A stretch of 26,808 nucleotides of DNA from CAYNST01 sp964399955 (lineage in GTDB: Bacteria; Pseudomonadota; Gammaproteobacteria; Pseudomonadales; Cellvibrionaceae), in contig CAYNST010000041.1 in NCBI GenBank assembly GCA_964399955.1, positions 1 to 26,808 on the forward strand, written 5' to 3'. The notes below the pieces were generated by a model that was not told the DNA's origin, did no database searches, and was given only the letters and a program-made list of their open reading frames with translations. The stretch's first letter is position 1, and each line of letters starts with the position of its first letter. Shown piece after piece: positions 14,198 to 22,950 of this stretch. Position numbers and translations under genes: made by a program.

Positions 14198-14273
14198 GTC
14201 TCTGGCGGGACCGACTGGCAGTATGCCGGCGTGGGTGAACATCACAAGCGTTTTTCAACCGCTGCCGGAATTT

Positions 14274-17200
14274 TCAGCGGGCCGCCTCCAGTTCTTTGAT
14301 CAGGCGCTGACGTTCCGCAGAGCGCGGCTTGTGGAATTTGCCCAGGCAGAGGTACACCACCGGCGTCAGATAAAGGGTGAACAGGGCCGCCAAACCCAGG
14401 CCGCCAAACATGACCCAGCCGATGGCTGCGCGCGCCTCGGCTCCAGGGCCGCTGCTGAGTATCAGCGGCAGGCCGCCCAGCACCGTGGATATCATGGTCA
14501 TGGCAATGGGGCGCAGGCGCACTTGTGCCGCTTGTGCCGTGGCCTCGGCAAGGGGCAGGCCCCCGTCCCGCAACTGATCGGCAAATTCCACCATCAGGAT
14601 ACCGTTTTTGGCCATCAAGCCTATCAGCATGACCAGCCCGATCTGCGAAAAAACATTGACCGTGGTGCCGGTGAGAAACAAGGCATACACGGCTGCAGCC
14701 AGCCCAAAGGGTACGATGCTGAGCACGATCAGGGCGCTGATAAACCCCTCGAACTGGGCGCAAAGCACCAGAAACACCACCAGCAATGCAATTGCATAGG
14801 CAAAATTGATGTCTTGAGAGGTTTCACTGAGTGTTTCTGCTTCGCCCAGCAGCTTTAAAGTGATGTTGCTGGGCAATGTCTCAAGCGCCAATTCCGTCAG
14901 AGACTCCACCGCCTGAGCCAGTGGAGCACCCGGCGGTGTCTGTGCGCTCACCTCAATGGCCCGTCGCTGAGCGTGGCGATCGAGCTGACCGGCCACGGCT
15001 TCTTCGGTAAGGTGGGCTACGCTTGACAGCGGCAGCAAGTCTCCGGCGCGATTTTTGATGTGCAGGTTGAACAAATCCTGAGGCGAGGTCAGGGTCTGCG
15101 ATGTTGTTTGCAACATGATGGGCACGGCTTCGTCCCCCACGCTCAGGTCCACCACATTCAGGCCCGCCACCACCGTCTGCAGCGCGGTGGCTATGCTCGC
15201 CAGCGGTATTTGCAGGTCGGCGGCGCGGCGCCGGTCAATTTGCACAGACAGTTGCGGCTGGGTGGGCCGATAGGATATGTCCACCTGGGTCAGCTCTGGC
15301 AGGCGATCATTGATGGCGTCCATCAGGTTTCTGCTGGCGTCATAGATTTCTGTATAGTCGCTGCCGAGCAAAGCAACTTGAATACCACTGCCGGCACCGC
15401 GCAGGTTCAAGCTGTTGGGGCTGCTGACCCGCACCTGCGCGCCGGGGATGCGGGCCAGGGGGCCGCGCAGTTCGGCAGTGATGTCCTGCTGACTGCGCAG
15501 CCGCTGGTCCCAGTGAGTGAGCGGCACCAGCACGCGGGCGCGGTTGGGGTCGTAGCGCCCGACTATGGTGAACAAGCTTTCGGCCTCGCCGGAGTCCAGC
15601 AGTGGTTGCAGTATCGCTTCCATCCTATCGGCCTGGCGACCCGCGTAATTCAGGCCTACGCCATCGGGGCCGGTGGCGTCTACATACAGCAGCCCGCGGT
15701 CCTCCGGGGGCAGGAGTTCACTGCCGAGCGAGGGGTAGAGCAGCGCCGCGCCTCCCGCCAGAAGAACGGCCGCAGCAAGCGTCAACCAGACATGGGACAG
15801 TGCCTGTGCCAGGCTGCGCCGGTAGCCCGACGCGATCCAGACGCCGATGGCTTGAACCCGTTTGGCGATGGGGCCGCTCGGCCGGTGGTCCTGCGTCAGC
15901 CGGGCGGCCATGGCGGGTACCAGCGTCAGCGCAACGAAAGACGAAATGATCACTGCGGTGGCCAATACCAGTCCGAATTCTCTGAACAACTGGCCTGCGG
16001 TGCTGGGCAGGAAGGCAATGGGTATGAACACGCTCACCAGCACCGCAGTGGTGGCAATGACCGGGAAGATCACTTGGCGGGTTCCCAATACGGCGGCAGC
16101 CCGGGGGCCCAAGCCCTGCATGCGGCGCCTCTGGATGTTCTCCAGAACCACAATGGCGTCATCCACTACGAGGCCGGTGGCCAGGACAATAGCCAGCAGA
16201 GTTAAAATGTTGATGGAAAAACCCATCAGCCAAATGCCGGCGACGGTGCCAATCAGCGCTACCGGGATGGCCGCACTGGGAATCAGCATGGTGCGCATGG
16301 AGCCAAAGAACAGCCAGATCGAGCCCACCACGATCAATATGGTGTAAAACAGGCTGGTTACCACTTCCTTGACCGAGCCTTTGATGAAGATGGCGGAATC
16401 CTCCGTCACCGTCAGTTGCAGGTCTGTGTAGCGCCGGTTGAGGTCCGCCACCACCTGGCGCACCCGATCAGAGATCTCTATGGTATTGGACTGCGCCTGC
16501 CGCACTATCCCCAGGCCAATGACCGGGCGGCGGTCCAGGTAGACAAGCGACTCTGCGTCTTCCGGACCGTAGGAAACATAGGCCACATCACCGATGCGAC
16601 TGGTGCCGTCAATGATGATATCCCGCACCTGTTCCTCGGTGACGGTGGAGGCGTTCGCCCGTACCAGCAGCTCCTGGTCGCTGGAGCGGAAGCTACCGGA
16701 GGGAACATCCAGCGGGGCGGTCTCCAGCGCTGCCACCACATCGTCCACGGACAGGCCCAGACTGGTCAGCCGCAGGGGGTTCAGCTCTACCCGCAGTACG
16801 CGTTGACGCTGGCCAAACAAGGGGATGTCGGCCACACCGGGAATGGCACTCAGTGCGGGGACTATGTCTTTTTCTATCAACTGGGTCAGCGCTTCGTCGC
16901 GCAGGCTGTCGCTGGTTACCGCGATACTGACAATCGGCTCTGCGTCCTGGTCGGCCTGAATCACCACAATTTGTTCAACGTCGGCGGGAAGGTCCCGTTG
17001 GGCCTGGTTAACGGCTTCGCGCACATCGGCGGCAGCCCCCGCCACATCAATGCCCGGAACAAACTCAATGAAAATGCGGAAGTTGTTTTCTTCGCTGGAG
17101 GAGCGGATATTGCGGATTCCCGTTACCCGGGCCACGGCGCCTTCGATGATGCTGGTGACTTCGGCATCCATGGTCTCCGGTGACGCACCGGGCAGTTGCC

Positions 17201-17384
17201 CGCGCACCGAAACCACCGGTCGATCCACATCCGGCAACTCGCGCACTTCCACCGAGAGCAGCGCCGCGAGCCCGGCCAGGGCAATCAGCAGGTTGAGCAC
17301 CAGCACCAGCACCGGCCGGCGAATACTCAAAGAGGCAAGGTCGCGCAGGGGCGGGTCCATCTGCGGGGCGTCGTCTTGGCTCAC
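14274..17384 (-). CDS. RND-family efflux pump, inner-membrane transporter (HAE1/AcrB-like)
   Basis: A 1036-residue proton-driven exporter of normal length for AcrB-type pumps. After the first membrane helix (about 24-44) comes the large periplasmic porter loop (GQLPGASPETMDAEV). The proton-relay aspartates D408 and D409 lie in LATGLVVDDAIVVLENI, and the matching lysine K926 in LIGLMAKNGILMVEF. Both relay parts are intact, so the pump should be functional. Substrates (drugs, detergents, lipids) cannot be assigned. The start is a GTG that overlaps the adaptor stop by 4 bp (GTGA), so the two proteins are co-translated. No outer-membrane channel gene is found beside it; a TolC-like protein from elsewhere must complete the pump. 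Confidence 0.95.
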   Translation of the reverse strand: MSQDDAPQMDPPLRDLASLSIRRPVLVLVLNLLIALAGLAALLSVEVRELPDVDRPVVSVRGQLPGASPETMDAEVTSIIEGAVARVTGIRNIRSSSEENNFRIFIEFVPGIDVAGAAADVREAVNQAQRDLPADVEQIVVIQADQDAEPIVSIAVTSDSLRDEALTQLIEKDIVPALSAIPGVADIPLFGQRQRVLRVELNPLRLTSLGLSVDDVVAALETAPLDVPSGSFRSSDQELLVRANASTVTEEQVRDIIIDGTSRIGDVAYVSYGPEDAESLVYLDRRPVIGLGIVRQAQSNTIEISDRVRQVVADLNRRYTDLQLTVTEDSAIFIKGSVKEVVTSLFYTILIVVGSIWLFFGSMRTMLIPSAAIPVALIGTVAGIWLMGFSINILTLLAIVLATGLVVDDAIVVLENIQRRRMQGLGPRAAAVLGTRQVIFPVIATTAVLVSVFIPIAFLPSTAGQLFREFGLVLATAVIISSFVALTLVPAMAARLTQDHRPSGPIAKRVQAIGVWIASGYRRSLAQALSHVWLTLAAAVLLAGGAALLYPSLGSELLPPEDRGLLYVDATGPDGVGLNYAGRQADRMEAILQPLLDSGEAESLFTIVGRYDPNRARVLVPLTHWDQRLRSQQDITAELRGPLARIPGAQVRVSSPNSLNLRGAGSGIQVALLGSDYTEIYDASRNLMDAINDRLPELTQVDISYRPTQPQLSVQIDRRRAADLQIPLASIATALQTVVAGLNVVDLSVGDEAVPIMLQTTSQTLTSPQDLFNLHIKNRAGDLLPLSSVAHLTEEAVAGQLDRHAQRRAIEVSAQTPPGAPLAQAVESLTELALETLPSNITLKLLGEAETLSETSQDINFAYAIALLVVFLVLCAQFEGFISALIVLSIVPFGLAAAVYALFLTGTTVNVFSQIGLVMLIGLMAKNGILMVEFADQLRDGGLPLAEATAQAAQVRLRPIAMTMISTVLGGLPLILSSGPGAEARAAIGWVMFGGLGLAALFTLYLTPVVYLCLGKFHKPRSAERQRLIKELEAAR

Positions 17385-18454
17385 AGGGGATCCGCCGCCG
17401 GTTGTTCGCTGAGCTGTTCAATGGCGGCGCCTTCGCGGAGGTTCTGCAAGCCTTCCACCACCACCGGCGTGCCTTCGGCAAGCTCGGCATTGATCAATAC
17501 TGAACCCTGCTGGCGCAACACCACTGTCGCCGGCACCCTCCGCGCCTTGCCTTGCTCCGCCACCCACACAAACGCGCCGTCGCCGCCCCATTGCAATGCC
17601 ACTTCCGGAACTTGCGGATAGCGTCCGCCCACCAGATCCAGCTGAACTCTGAAGCTCATGCCGGGCCGCAGAGTGTCCTGCGGGTTATCGGCCCTGGCCC
17701 TGATGCTAAAGGCGCGCGTTTGCGGGTCTATGCGGCTATCCACCTCGACAATCTCGGCTGTGAAGGCACTGCTGCCGTGGTTCCAGCCGGTTAAGCTAAG
17801 AGGCTGCCCCGCCTGTACTTGCGGGTAGTAGACTTCGGGCAGGGAAAAGGTGATCAATAAGTGGCTGCGGTCATCCAGAGTGGTCAGGGGGGTGCCGGTA
17901 TCTATGAAGGCGCCCGGGTCGACAAGGTTCAGGCCGACATGGCCTGCAAAAGGTGCAAGCACTGTCCGGTCCTGCAGGGCAACTTCTGCGCGGCTGAGTG
18001 CAACCTTTGTCCTGAGCATGGCGCTTTCAGCCTCTTCCAATGCAGATACGGTTACAGCGCCTGCGTCTTCGCTGCGTCGATACCGGCTGAACAGCCTTTG
18101 CGCCTCCGCCAGATCAAGCCTGGCCGCTTCCACCGCCAGCTGCTGATCGCGCGCGTCCAGTCGCAGCAAGGGTTGACCCTTCTCCACTTGTTCTCCGGGA
18201 ATGAACGCCACGGCGTCCACCAGTCCGGCGGTCTTGGAGTATAAGGTTACCGATTGTGCAGCGCGGGAGGTGCCTACCGCTTCCAGGCGGGTTGACTGGA
18301 AGCGCCAGACGACTGGCTGAATCAAGACTGTTTGCGCGTCCCGGTTGCGGGGCTCCGATGACCGGTCGCCTTGGCCATTGCAGGCGGCCAGACAGACCAG
18401 CAGGCACACCCATAGGCAAGCGCGAAGACTGGGATGGCATAAACGTATTGGCAT
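17381..18454 (-). CDS. RND efflux periplasmic adaptor lipoprotein (membrane fusion protein)
   Basis: A 357-residue adaptor. The N-terminus is a lipoprotein signal peptide ending in LVCLAAC with the lipidated cysteine at 25. The two halves of the lipoyl domain lie at about 67-100 (SKTAGLVDAVAFIPGEQVEKGQPLLRLD) and 163-192 (RTVLAPFAGHVGLNLVDPGAFIDTGTPLTTLD). An alpha-helical hairpin separates them. The beta-barrel and membrane-proximal domains follow. Such proteins bridge the RND transporter and the outer-membrane channel in the periplasm. The ATG at 18454 fits the signal peptide; a frame open to 18691 would place 79 unrelated residues before it. It is first in the two-gene unit with the transporter. 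Confidence 0.93.
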   Translation of the reverse strand: MPIRLCHPSLRACLWVCLLVCLAACNGQGDRSSEPRNRDAQTVLIQPVVWRFQSTRLEAVGTSRAAQSVTLYSKTAGLVDAVAFIPGEQVEKGQPLLRLDARDQQLAVEAARLDLAEAQRLFSRYRRSEDAGAVTVSALEEAESAMLRTKVALSRAEVALQDRTVLAPFAGHVGLNLVDPGAFIDTGTPLTTLDDRSHLLITFSLPEVYYPQVQAGQPLSLTGWNHGSSAFTAEIVEVDSRIDPQTRAFSIRARADNPQDTLRPGMSFRVQLDLVGGRYPQVPEVALQWGGDGAFVWVAEQGKARRVPATVVLRQQGSVLINAELAEGTPVVVEGLQNLREGAAIEQLSEQPAADPL

Positions 18455-18489
18455 GGTGAGCGGAAAACCCTGCTTGACCCGGTTCAGCA

Positions 18490-18509
18490 CACATGCAGAT
18501 GTGCATGTG
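18490..18509. promoter_or_regulatory. 20-bp palindrome upstream of the RND operon, candidate operator
   Basis: CACATGC (18490-18496) and GCATGTG (18503-18509) are perfect 7-bp arms around 6 bp. The site is centred about 45 bp before the adaptor ATG, where a TetR- or MarR-type repressor of an efflux operon would be expected. No regulator gene lies within the window. Confidence 0.45.
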
Positions 18510-18659
18510 GCTGCGGTAAGAAAATGGACGGTTACACAGGTAAAGCCGTATTGCTGCCCGACCTGCACAGATTTTTGCAAAATTGAACGCTTGCCACTCA
18601 AACTCAGCACTCGCACCCGCTTAAACAGATGCGGGCGCGGCTCAGGTGGAGAGGGGCAG

Positions 18660-18679
18660 TGGCAAGCGTGGCTTTGCCA
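18660..18679 (-). repeat. hairpin just after the outer-membrane protein gene
   Basis: TGGCAA (18660-18665) and TTGCCA (18674-18679) can form a 6-bp stem 8 nt downstream of the stop codon at 18688. There is no T-tract, so it is at best a weak or Rho-assisted terminator or an mRNA-stabilising hairpin. Confidence 0.3.
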
Positions 18680-18687
18680 TTCAACCA

Positions 18688-19272
18688 TCAAAACATGAAT
18701 TTAACGCCCAATTTGAGCGTATCGACATCGCCGTCAACGCCACTCATGCTGATCGGCCGCCTATCGTCGTCGGACGGTGCCTTGAACCGGTCGTACTCAA
18801 CAGATACCACCATTGGATCGAATACCGCAAAATCCACTCCGACACCGTAGCTTGGACGCCGCTCACTGTAGTTGTCATCCAGACCCACAAGCTCCAGATC
18901 CACCGTGGAGAAAAAAACACCCGCCTTGGCGTATACGCTGGTGGTGCCGGATACGGGTATGGACCCCTGTGCTGCCACACCGTAGCCGTTCACGGAAACG
19001 GAGCCAGGCCCGGAAGAATAATCACCCCAGTCGGCGAAGGAACCCTCCAATCCAAGATAGGGGTTAAAGCGAAATCCTACCACGGCTTCCTTGAACGTAT
19101 TGGCGTTGTCGAACTCGCCACCGCGGCCTTTGAAGCTGCCGTAATTGCCCCCCACATAAAACCGGGTTGAATCGTGTTTGACTGTTTGAGCATGAGTGGC
19201 GGAGACCATAAAGGGGCCTGCCAGTGCAAATGCAGTAAATAACGGAAACCGAACACTTTTTATAGTTTTCAT
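18688..19272 (-). CDS. outer-membrane beta-barrel protein (OmpA/OMP_b-brl-like)
   Basis: A 194-residue porin-like protein. Residues 1-28 form a signal peptide ending SATHA. The mature part alternates polar and hydrophobic residues in short strands (RFYVGGNYGSFKG, AVVGFRFNPYLGLEGSFADWG, SVYAKAGVFFSTVDLEL, YGVGVDFAVFDPMVVSVEYDRF) and ends LKLGVKFMF with the terminal Phe needed for BAM-dependent insertion. About eight strands are expected from the size. Function is unknown; small barrels of this type are structural or adhesive. The ATG at 19272 has a TAGGAG ribosome site. It lies 233 bp upstream of the adaptor on the same strand, so it may or may not share its transcript. Confidence 0.85.
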   Translation of the reverse strand: MKTIKSVRFPLFTAFALAGPFMVSATHAQTVKHDSTRFYVGGNYGSFKGRGGEFDNANTFKEAVVGFRFNPYLGLEGSFADWGDYSSGPGSVSVNGYGVAAQGSIPVSGTTSVYAKAGVFFSTVDLELVGLDDNYSERRPSYGVGVDFAVFDPMVVSVEYDRFKAPSDDDRRPISMSGVDGDVDTLKLGVKFMF

Positions 19273-19295
19273 GCGTTCACTCCTATCAGACATCC

Positions 19296-19311
19296 AACAG
19301 TTAACGCTGTT
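19296..19311. repeat. short inverted repeat in the leader of the outer-membrane protein gene
   Basis: AACAG (19296-19300) and CTGTT (19307-19311) flank TTAACG. It sits just upstream of the ribosome site and could be an operator half-site pair or leader hairpin. Short arms make chance occurrence plausible. Confidence 0.25.
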
Positions 19312-19370
19312 AGGCAAGTCTCATACCACATGAAATATTGATGGAACTTTTCTGATGGTACGGTGTTCGG

Positions 19371-19390
19371 CTGCGGCTCACGCGCCGCAG
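19371..19390. repeat. GC-rich hairpin between the YihY gene and the outer-membrane protein gene
   Basis: CTGCGGC (19371-19377) and GCCGCAG (19384-19390) form a perfect 7-bp stem with a 6-nt loop. It lies about 85 bp beyond the YihY stop and 100 bp before the next start codon on the same strand. It may separate the two transcripts, although no T-tract follows. Confidence 0.35.
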
Positions 19391-19473
19391 AACCTGGGAC
19401 CTGCCCGGCGTCTGCGCCGATCCGTGTCGGTTTAGCGCGTGGTGGGGCAACAAAGAGTCCCCATTTTGTAAAT

Positions 19474-20415
19474 TTAGGATTGGGGCTGTGGAGCTTCAGG
19501 GGGCTGCGGCTCGGCGGTTGCCACGGCCAGCTCGCTGGGTTTTACACAGCCTCCGTAATGGTTGGCATAGATCCGGGTGAAGGAGGCGCCAAAGAGCAGG
19601 ATCAACCCGGCATAGGTAGTCCAGAGCATTATCAAAATGATGCTTCCGGCCGCTCCGTACGCCGAGGCCGGATTGGAGTTGCCGAAATACAAACCAAGCC
19701 CAAATTTGGCGATCACGAACAACAGCGCGGTAACAAAGCCGCCCACCCATACATCCTGCCAGCGCACCTCGGCATCGGGCAGCACTTTGAACAATGCGGC
19801 AAAAAGCACGGAAATAATCAGCAGCGACAGTGAAAAATCCATGATGCGGAAGACAATCATGAAGGCGTCTGACAGGTGTCGCGCAACCCAGTCGCTGAGG
19901 ATGGTCAAAATGGCGGAGAGCAACAGTGATACCAGGAGCAAGAAGCCAATGGTGAGGATGAGGCCAAAAGAAAAAATGCGGTCCTTGATCAGCTTGAGTA
20001 TTTTTTTCTTGGTCTTCTGTGGCGCCAGTTCAACCTCCCAGATGCTGTTCAGCACCAACTGCAGTTGGTAGAAAACACCGGTTGCGCCAAAAATCAGTGT
20101 GGCCAGTCCCAAGGTGGACGACAGCCCCGACGCATTGCCCTCGCTGGTATTGGCATTGGCAATCATGCTCTCGACCTGCTCTGCAGTATCTCCGCCAATC
20201 ATGCCCTGCATCTGGCTGGAGATATTATTGGCAACAGCCTCTTCGCCAAAAAAATAGCCGGCCAGGTCAATGATAATCACCAGCAAACCCGGCAGCGAAA
20301 AAATCGTGTAATAGGAAATGACCACGCTGTTGCGGAAGGGGTCGTGATCTGACCAGTAGGACAGGCTGAGTTTTAGCAGGTGAAAAAAGGTTTTGGCGCG
20401 CTGCCACAGTTGCAT
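19474..20415 (-). CDS. YihY/BrkB-family (UPF0761-like) inner-membrane protein
   Basis: A 313-residue protein with about six membrane helices. Family marks are the N-terminal SYWSDHDPFRNSVVISYYTIFSLPGLLVIII, where the usual motif is A..LAYY..FSL.P, and LGLATLIFGATGVFYQLQLVLNSIWEVE in the middle. VWVGGFVTALLFVIAKFGLGLYFGN and AAGSIILIMLWTTYAGLILLFGASFT form the last helices. The family was once named ribonuclease BN, but that assignment was withdrawn; the true function is unknown, possibly transport or virulence-associated. The ATG at 20415 follows a GTGGAAG ribosome site. A frame open much further upstream (to 21072) is rejected because it runs into the divergent helicase gene. Confidence 0.9.
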   Translation of the reverse strand: MQLWQRAKTFFHLLKLSLSYWSDHDPFRNSVVISYYTIFSLPGLLVIIIDLAGYFFGEEAVANNISSQMQGMIGGDTAEQVESMIANANTSEGNASGLSSTLGLATLIFGATGVFYQLQLVLNSIWEVELAPQKTKKKILKLIKDRIFSFGLILTIGFLLLVSLLLSAILTILSDWVARHLSDAFMIVFRIMDFSLSLLIISVLFAALFKVLPDAEVRWQDVWVGGFVTALLFVIAKFGLGLYFGNSNPASAYGAAGSIILIMLWTTYAGLILLFGASFTRIYANHYGGCVKPSELAVATAEPQPPEAPQPQS

Positions 20416-20718
20416 GTTGGCTTCCACTGGTTGGTTAAGGCACGTGGGCAATCGGCACGGACGCAGGGCAAGCCCCAGCTTGCGCGCCCGAGTGACGTCT
20501 GTGTATACGCAAGAAAGTAAAGAGTGAAGCAACAGTAGACACGGCTGGGGCCGGGCGACAGTTTGAGGTTTGGCAATCCCCGGGTGGGGGGGCAGGTGGT
20601 TGGAGACGAACAGGCCCGCCTGCGGCAAAGGCCTGCCGGTCACTGCAGCGGTTTCTGCGAAGCGTGACGTCATTGGGCGGCCGGCGGGGCGCTCAATGCA
20701 TGCACCTCGTCCAAAAAA
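20416..20718. other. intergenic region between divergent yihY-like and helicase genes
   Basis: About 300 bp that must contain the leftward promoter of the YihY-family gene. I could not pick a convincing pair of hexamers for it. No small gene or RNA is recognised. Confidence 0.4.
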
Positions 20719-20747
20719 CAGACATATGCCGAGCCAGACTGTATAAT
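20719..20747 (+). promoter_or_regulatory. sigma-70 promoter of the DEAD-box helicase gene
   Basis: A consensus TATAAT (20742-20747) lies 17 bp after CAGACA (20719-20724), which shares the GACA part of TTGACA. Transcription would start near 20754, giving a leader of about 55 nt before the ATG at 20810. Confidence 0.65.
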
Positions 20748-20809
20748 CGACGGTCTTTTTCCGGGCGTTTTGTTGCTGCCCGCTTTTGCCCCCCCACAGG
20801 AACCAAACA

Positions 20810-22549
20810 ATGATTGAACCCACCCAAACCTTTGAGCAATTGGGACTTAACAAAGAACTTCTCAAGGCGCTCAAAGAGATTGGATATGAAACACCCTCGC
20901 CGATCCAATCGCAGAGCATTCCGCCGCTACTTGCAGGCCGCGACGTGCTGGGACAGGCGCAGACAGGCACTGGCAAGACTGCCGCCTTTGCCCTGCCGAT
21001 CCTGCAGCAGGTAGACCTGCAACTGCAATCGCCACAAGTCCTTGTGCTGACGCCTACGCGCGAGCTGGCCATCCAGGTTGCTGAAGCCTTCCAGAGCTAC
21101 GCTCAGTGCTTCAAAGGTTTTCATATTCTGCCCATCTACGGCGGGCAGGCCTACGACAAGCAGCTGCACGCCCTGAAGCGCGGTGTGCACGTGGTCGTGG
21201 GTACGCCTGGCCGTATCATGGATCACATGCGCAAAGGCACACTCAAGCTCGAGTCACTGAAACATCTGGTTTTGGACGAGGCGGACGAAATGCTGCGCAT
21301 GGGTTTCATCGACGATGTGGAGTGGATCCTCAGCCAGCTGCCCACCGAGCGGCAGATTGCGCTCTTTTCCGCAACCATGCCCAGTGTCATTTCCAAGGTG
21401 GCCAGGACGTATCTGCGCGATCCTGTGCATGTCAAGATCGAGGTCAAAACCGCATCCGCCAAGCTGATTCGCCAGCGTTATTGGGCAGTCAGCGGCCTGC
21501 ATAAGCTAGATGCGGTCACCCGGATTCTTGAGGTTGAAGAATTTGATGCGATGATCATTTTTGTGCGCACCAAGACCGCAACACTGGAGCTGGCAGAAAA
21601 GCTGGAAGCGCGCGGCTATAGCAGTGCGCCACTGAACGGCGATATCTCCCAGGTTTTGCGCGAGCGCACCATTGAGAAACTGAAAAACGGTCAAATAGAC
21701 ATTCTGGTTGCCACCGATGTGGCGGCCAGAGGCCTGGATGTTGACCGCATCAGTCACGTTCTGAACTATGACATTCCCTACGATACCGAAGCCTACGTGC
21801 ACAGAATTGGCCGCACCGGGCGGGCAGGCCGTACCGGCGACGCCATCCTCTTTGTGGCGCAGAGGGAGGTCCGCATGTTGCGCGCCATTGAACGGGCGAC
21901 CAATCAGAAAATCGAGCCTATGGCCCTGCCGACAGCGGCCGCCATCAATGAGCACAGGGTCAATCGGTTCAAGGAAAAAATCACGGCGACCATGAACTCG
22001 GAGCAGCTGGATTTCTACCTGTCGTTGATTCAGGAGATTCAGTCAGAGACGGATACCGACGCGTTGAACATAGCGGCCGCGCTGGCGTTTCTGGCGCAGG
22101 GAGAGCAGCCTCTACTGGTACAGGACAAGCCCGGCATGCAAGGGCGCGGCGCGCGCGGATTTGACGACGCGCCTGCGGACGACAAGAAGCCTCGCAAACC
22201 CCGGGCGGAGCGCTCCAACGCACCGGTGGAGACCTACCGCATGGAGGTGGGACGTGCCGACGGAGTCAAACCCGGAGACATAGTTGGTGCCATTGCCAAC
22301 GAAGCGGATATCGGCAGCGAGCACATAGGGCACATCAAGTTGTACGACTCCTACAGCACAGTAGAACTGCCCAAGGGTATGCCCAAGTCAACCCTGAAGA
22401 TGCTGCAAAAAACCCGGGTGTGTCAAAAGCCGATGCAGTTGACACTGGTTGGTGACGCGGACGAAGGCGGAGCGGCGGACAGGCCAGCGGTTCGCAAGCC
22501 CAGAAAGGATTTTTCTTCGGCGCCCAAGCCCAGAAAGCCCAAGGCTTAA
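20810..22549 (+). CDS. deaD: DEAD-box ATP-dependent RNA helicase (DeaD/CsdA type)
   Basis: A 579-residue helicase that unwinds structured RNA during ribosome assembly and cold adaptation in relatives. All motifs are present: Q motif (TFEQLGLNKELLKALKEIGYETPSPIQSQSIP), motif I AQTGTGKT (50-57), PTRELA (82-87), TPGR (132-135), DEAD (156-159), SAT (187-189), ARGLDV (306-311) and HRIGRTGRAGRTG (331-343). A DbpA-type RNA-binding domain lies at about 475-547 (YRMEVGRADGVKPGDIVGAIANEADI...IGHIKLYDSYSTVELPKGMP), followed by a basic tail (RKPRKDFSSAPKPRKPKA). This layout is that of DeaD/CsdA, a little shorter than the 629 residues in Escherichia coli. ACAGGA precedes the ATG. The gene is flanked by its own promoter and terminator, so it is probably monocistronic. 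Confidence 0.95.
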   Translation: MIEPTQTFEQLGLNKELLKALKEIGYETPSPIQSQSIPPLLAGRDVLGQAQTGTGKTAAFALPILQQVDLQLQSPQVLVLTPTRELAIQVAEAFQSYAQCFKGFHILPIYGGQAYDKQLHALKRGVHVVVGTPGRIMDHMRKGTLKLESLKHLVLDEADEMLRMGFIDDVEWILSQLPTERQIALFSATMPSVISKVARTYLRDPVHVKIEVKTASAKLIRQRYWAVSGLHKLDAVTRILEVEEFDAMIIFVRTKTATLELAEKLEARGYSSAPLNGDISQVLRERTIEKLKNGQIDILVATDVAARGLDVDRISHVLNYDIPYDTEAYVHRIGRTGRAGRTGDAILFVAQREVRMLRAIERATNQKIEPMALPTAAAINEHRVNRFKEKITATMNSEQLDFYLSLIQEIQSETDTDALNIAAALAFLAQGEQPLLVQDKPGMQGRGARGFDDAPADDKKPRKPRAERSNAPVETYRMEVGRADGVKPGDIVGAIANEADIGSEHIGHIKLYDSYSTVELPKGMPKSTLKMLQKTRVCQKPMQLTLVGDADEGGAADRPAVRKPRKDFSSAPKPRKPKA

Positions 22550-22569
22550 TGTAAGGCTCTTCTTGAAAG

Positions 22570-22613
22570 TGCGCCACAGGCAGCCTGCCCGTGGCGCAAC
22601 CCTTCTATTTTTT
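22570..22613 (+). terminator. Rho-independent terminator of the helicase gene
   Basis: TGCGCCAC (22570-22577) pairs perfectly with GTGGCGCA (22591-22598). The loop can extend the stem with GGCA/TGCC. A run of six T residues follows at 22608-22613, about 10 nt from the stem. Confidence 0.75.
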
Positions 22614-22894
22614 CCCCCTATCTTCAGTGCTGTCCGCTTTTGCCATCAGGCTGTCATACCTGCCGCCTATATTGCCGCCCAAGTTCAAGTTTACAAGGCT
22701 TTGTAAATAAGGGGCCGCCGATAGGCCTGGCCTGCAGCAGGCGGATGATCAGCAGCCATGGGAGTGCCCCAATGACCACCGTGGCCCGCGCCAGTCCGCA
22801 GCGCAGCTTGAACTTTCTTGCCTTCTGCAAAAATTGGCACTGTATGTGCAAGCGTGTGCCAATCTGTTAGCCAGTGACTTTCCCAACGCAGCCT
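22614..22894. other. intergenic stretch before the exonuclease gene
   Basis: No convincing gene. A minus-strand open frame (22654-22851) has a hydrophobic middle but starts only with TTG and has no ribosome site. The one clear pattern is the palindrome at 22690-22707. Confidence 0.4.
22690..22707. repeat. AT-rich palindrome TTTACAA-N4-TTGTAAA
   Basis: Perfect 7-bp arms (22690-22696 and 22701-22707) surround GGCT. It lies about 190 bp before the exonuclease promoter and 75 bp after the helicase terminator. It looks like a dimeric regulator site, but no gene start is close by. Confidence 0.35.
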
Positions 22895-22924
22895 TTGGCT
22901 GCTCCGTGCTGGCCAAATTATAAT
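22895..22924 (+). promoter_or_regulatory. candidate sigma-70 promoter of the exonuclease gene
   Basis: A perfect TATAAT (22919-22924) stands 18 bp after TTGGCT (22895-22900), in a locally AT-rich stretch. The start would fall near 22931, about 20 nt before the ATG. Confidence 0.5.
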
Positions 22925-22950
22925 TATTACAGCCGTATTAGGAATTTCTA

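Noticed and set aside
22654..22851. Minus-strand open frame of 65 codons with a hydrophobic centre
   Set aside because: It begins only with TTG, lacks a ribosome site and resembles no family known to me. The frame can be explained by local GC-rich composition.
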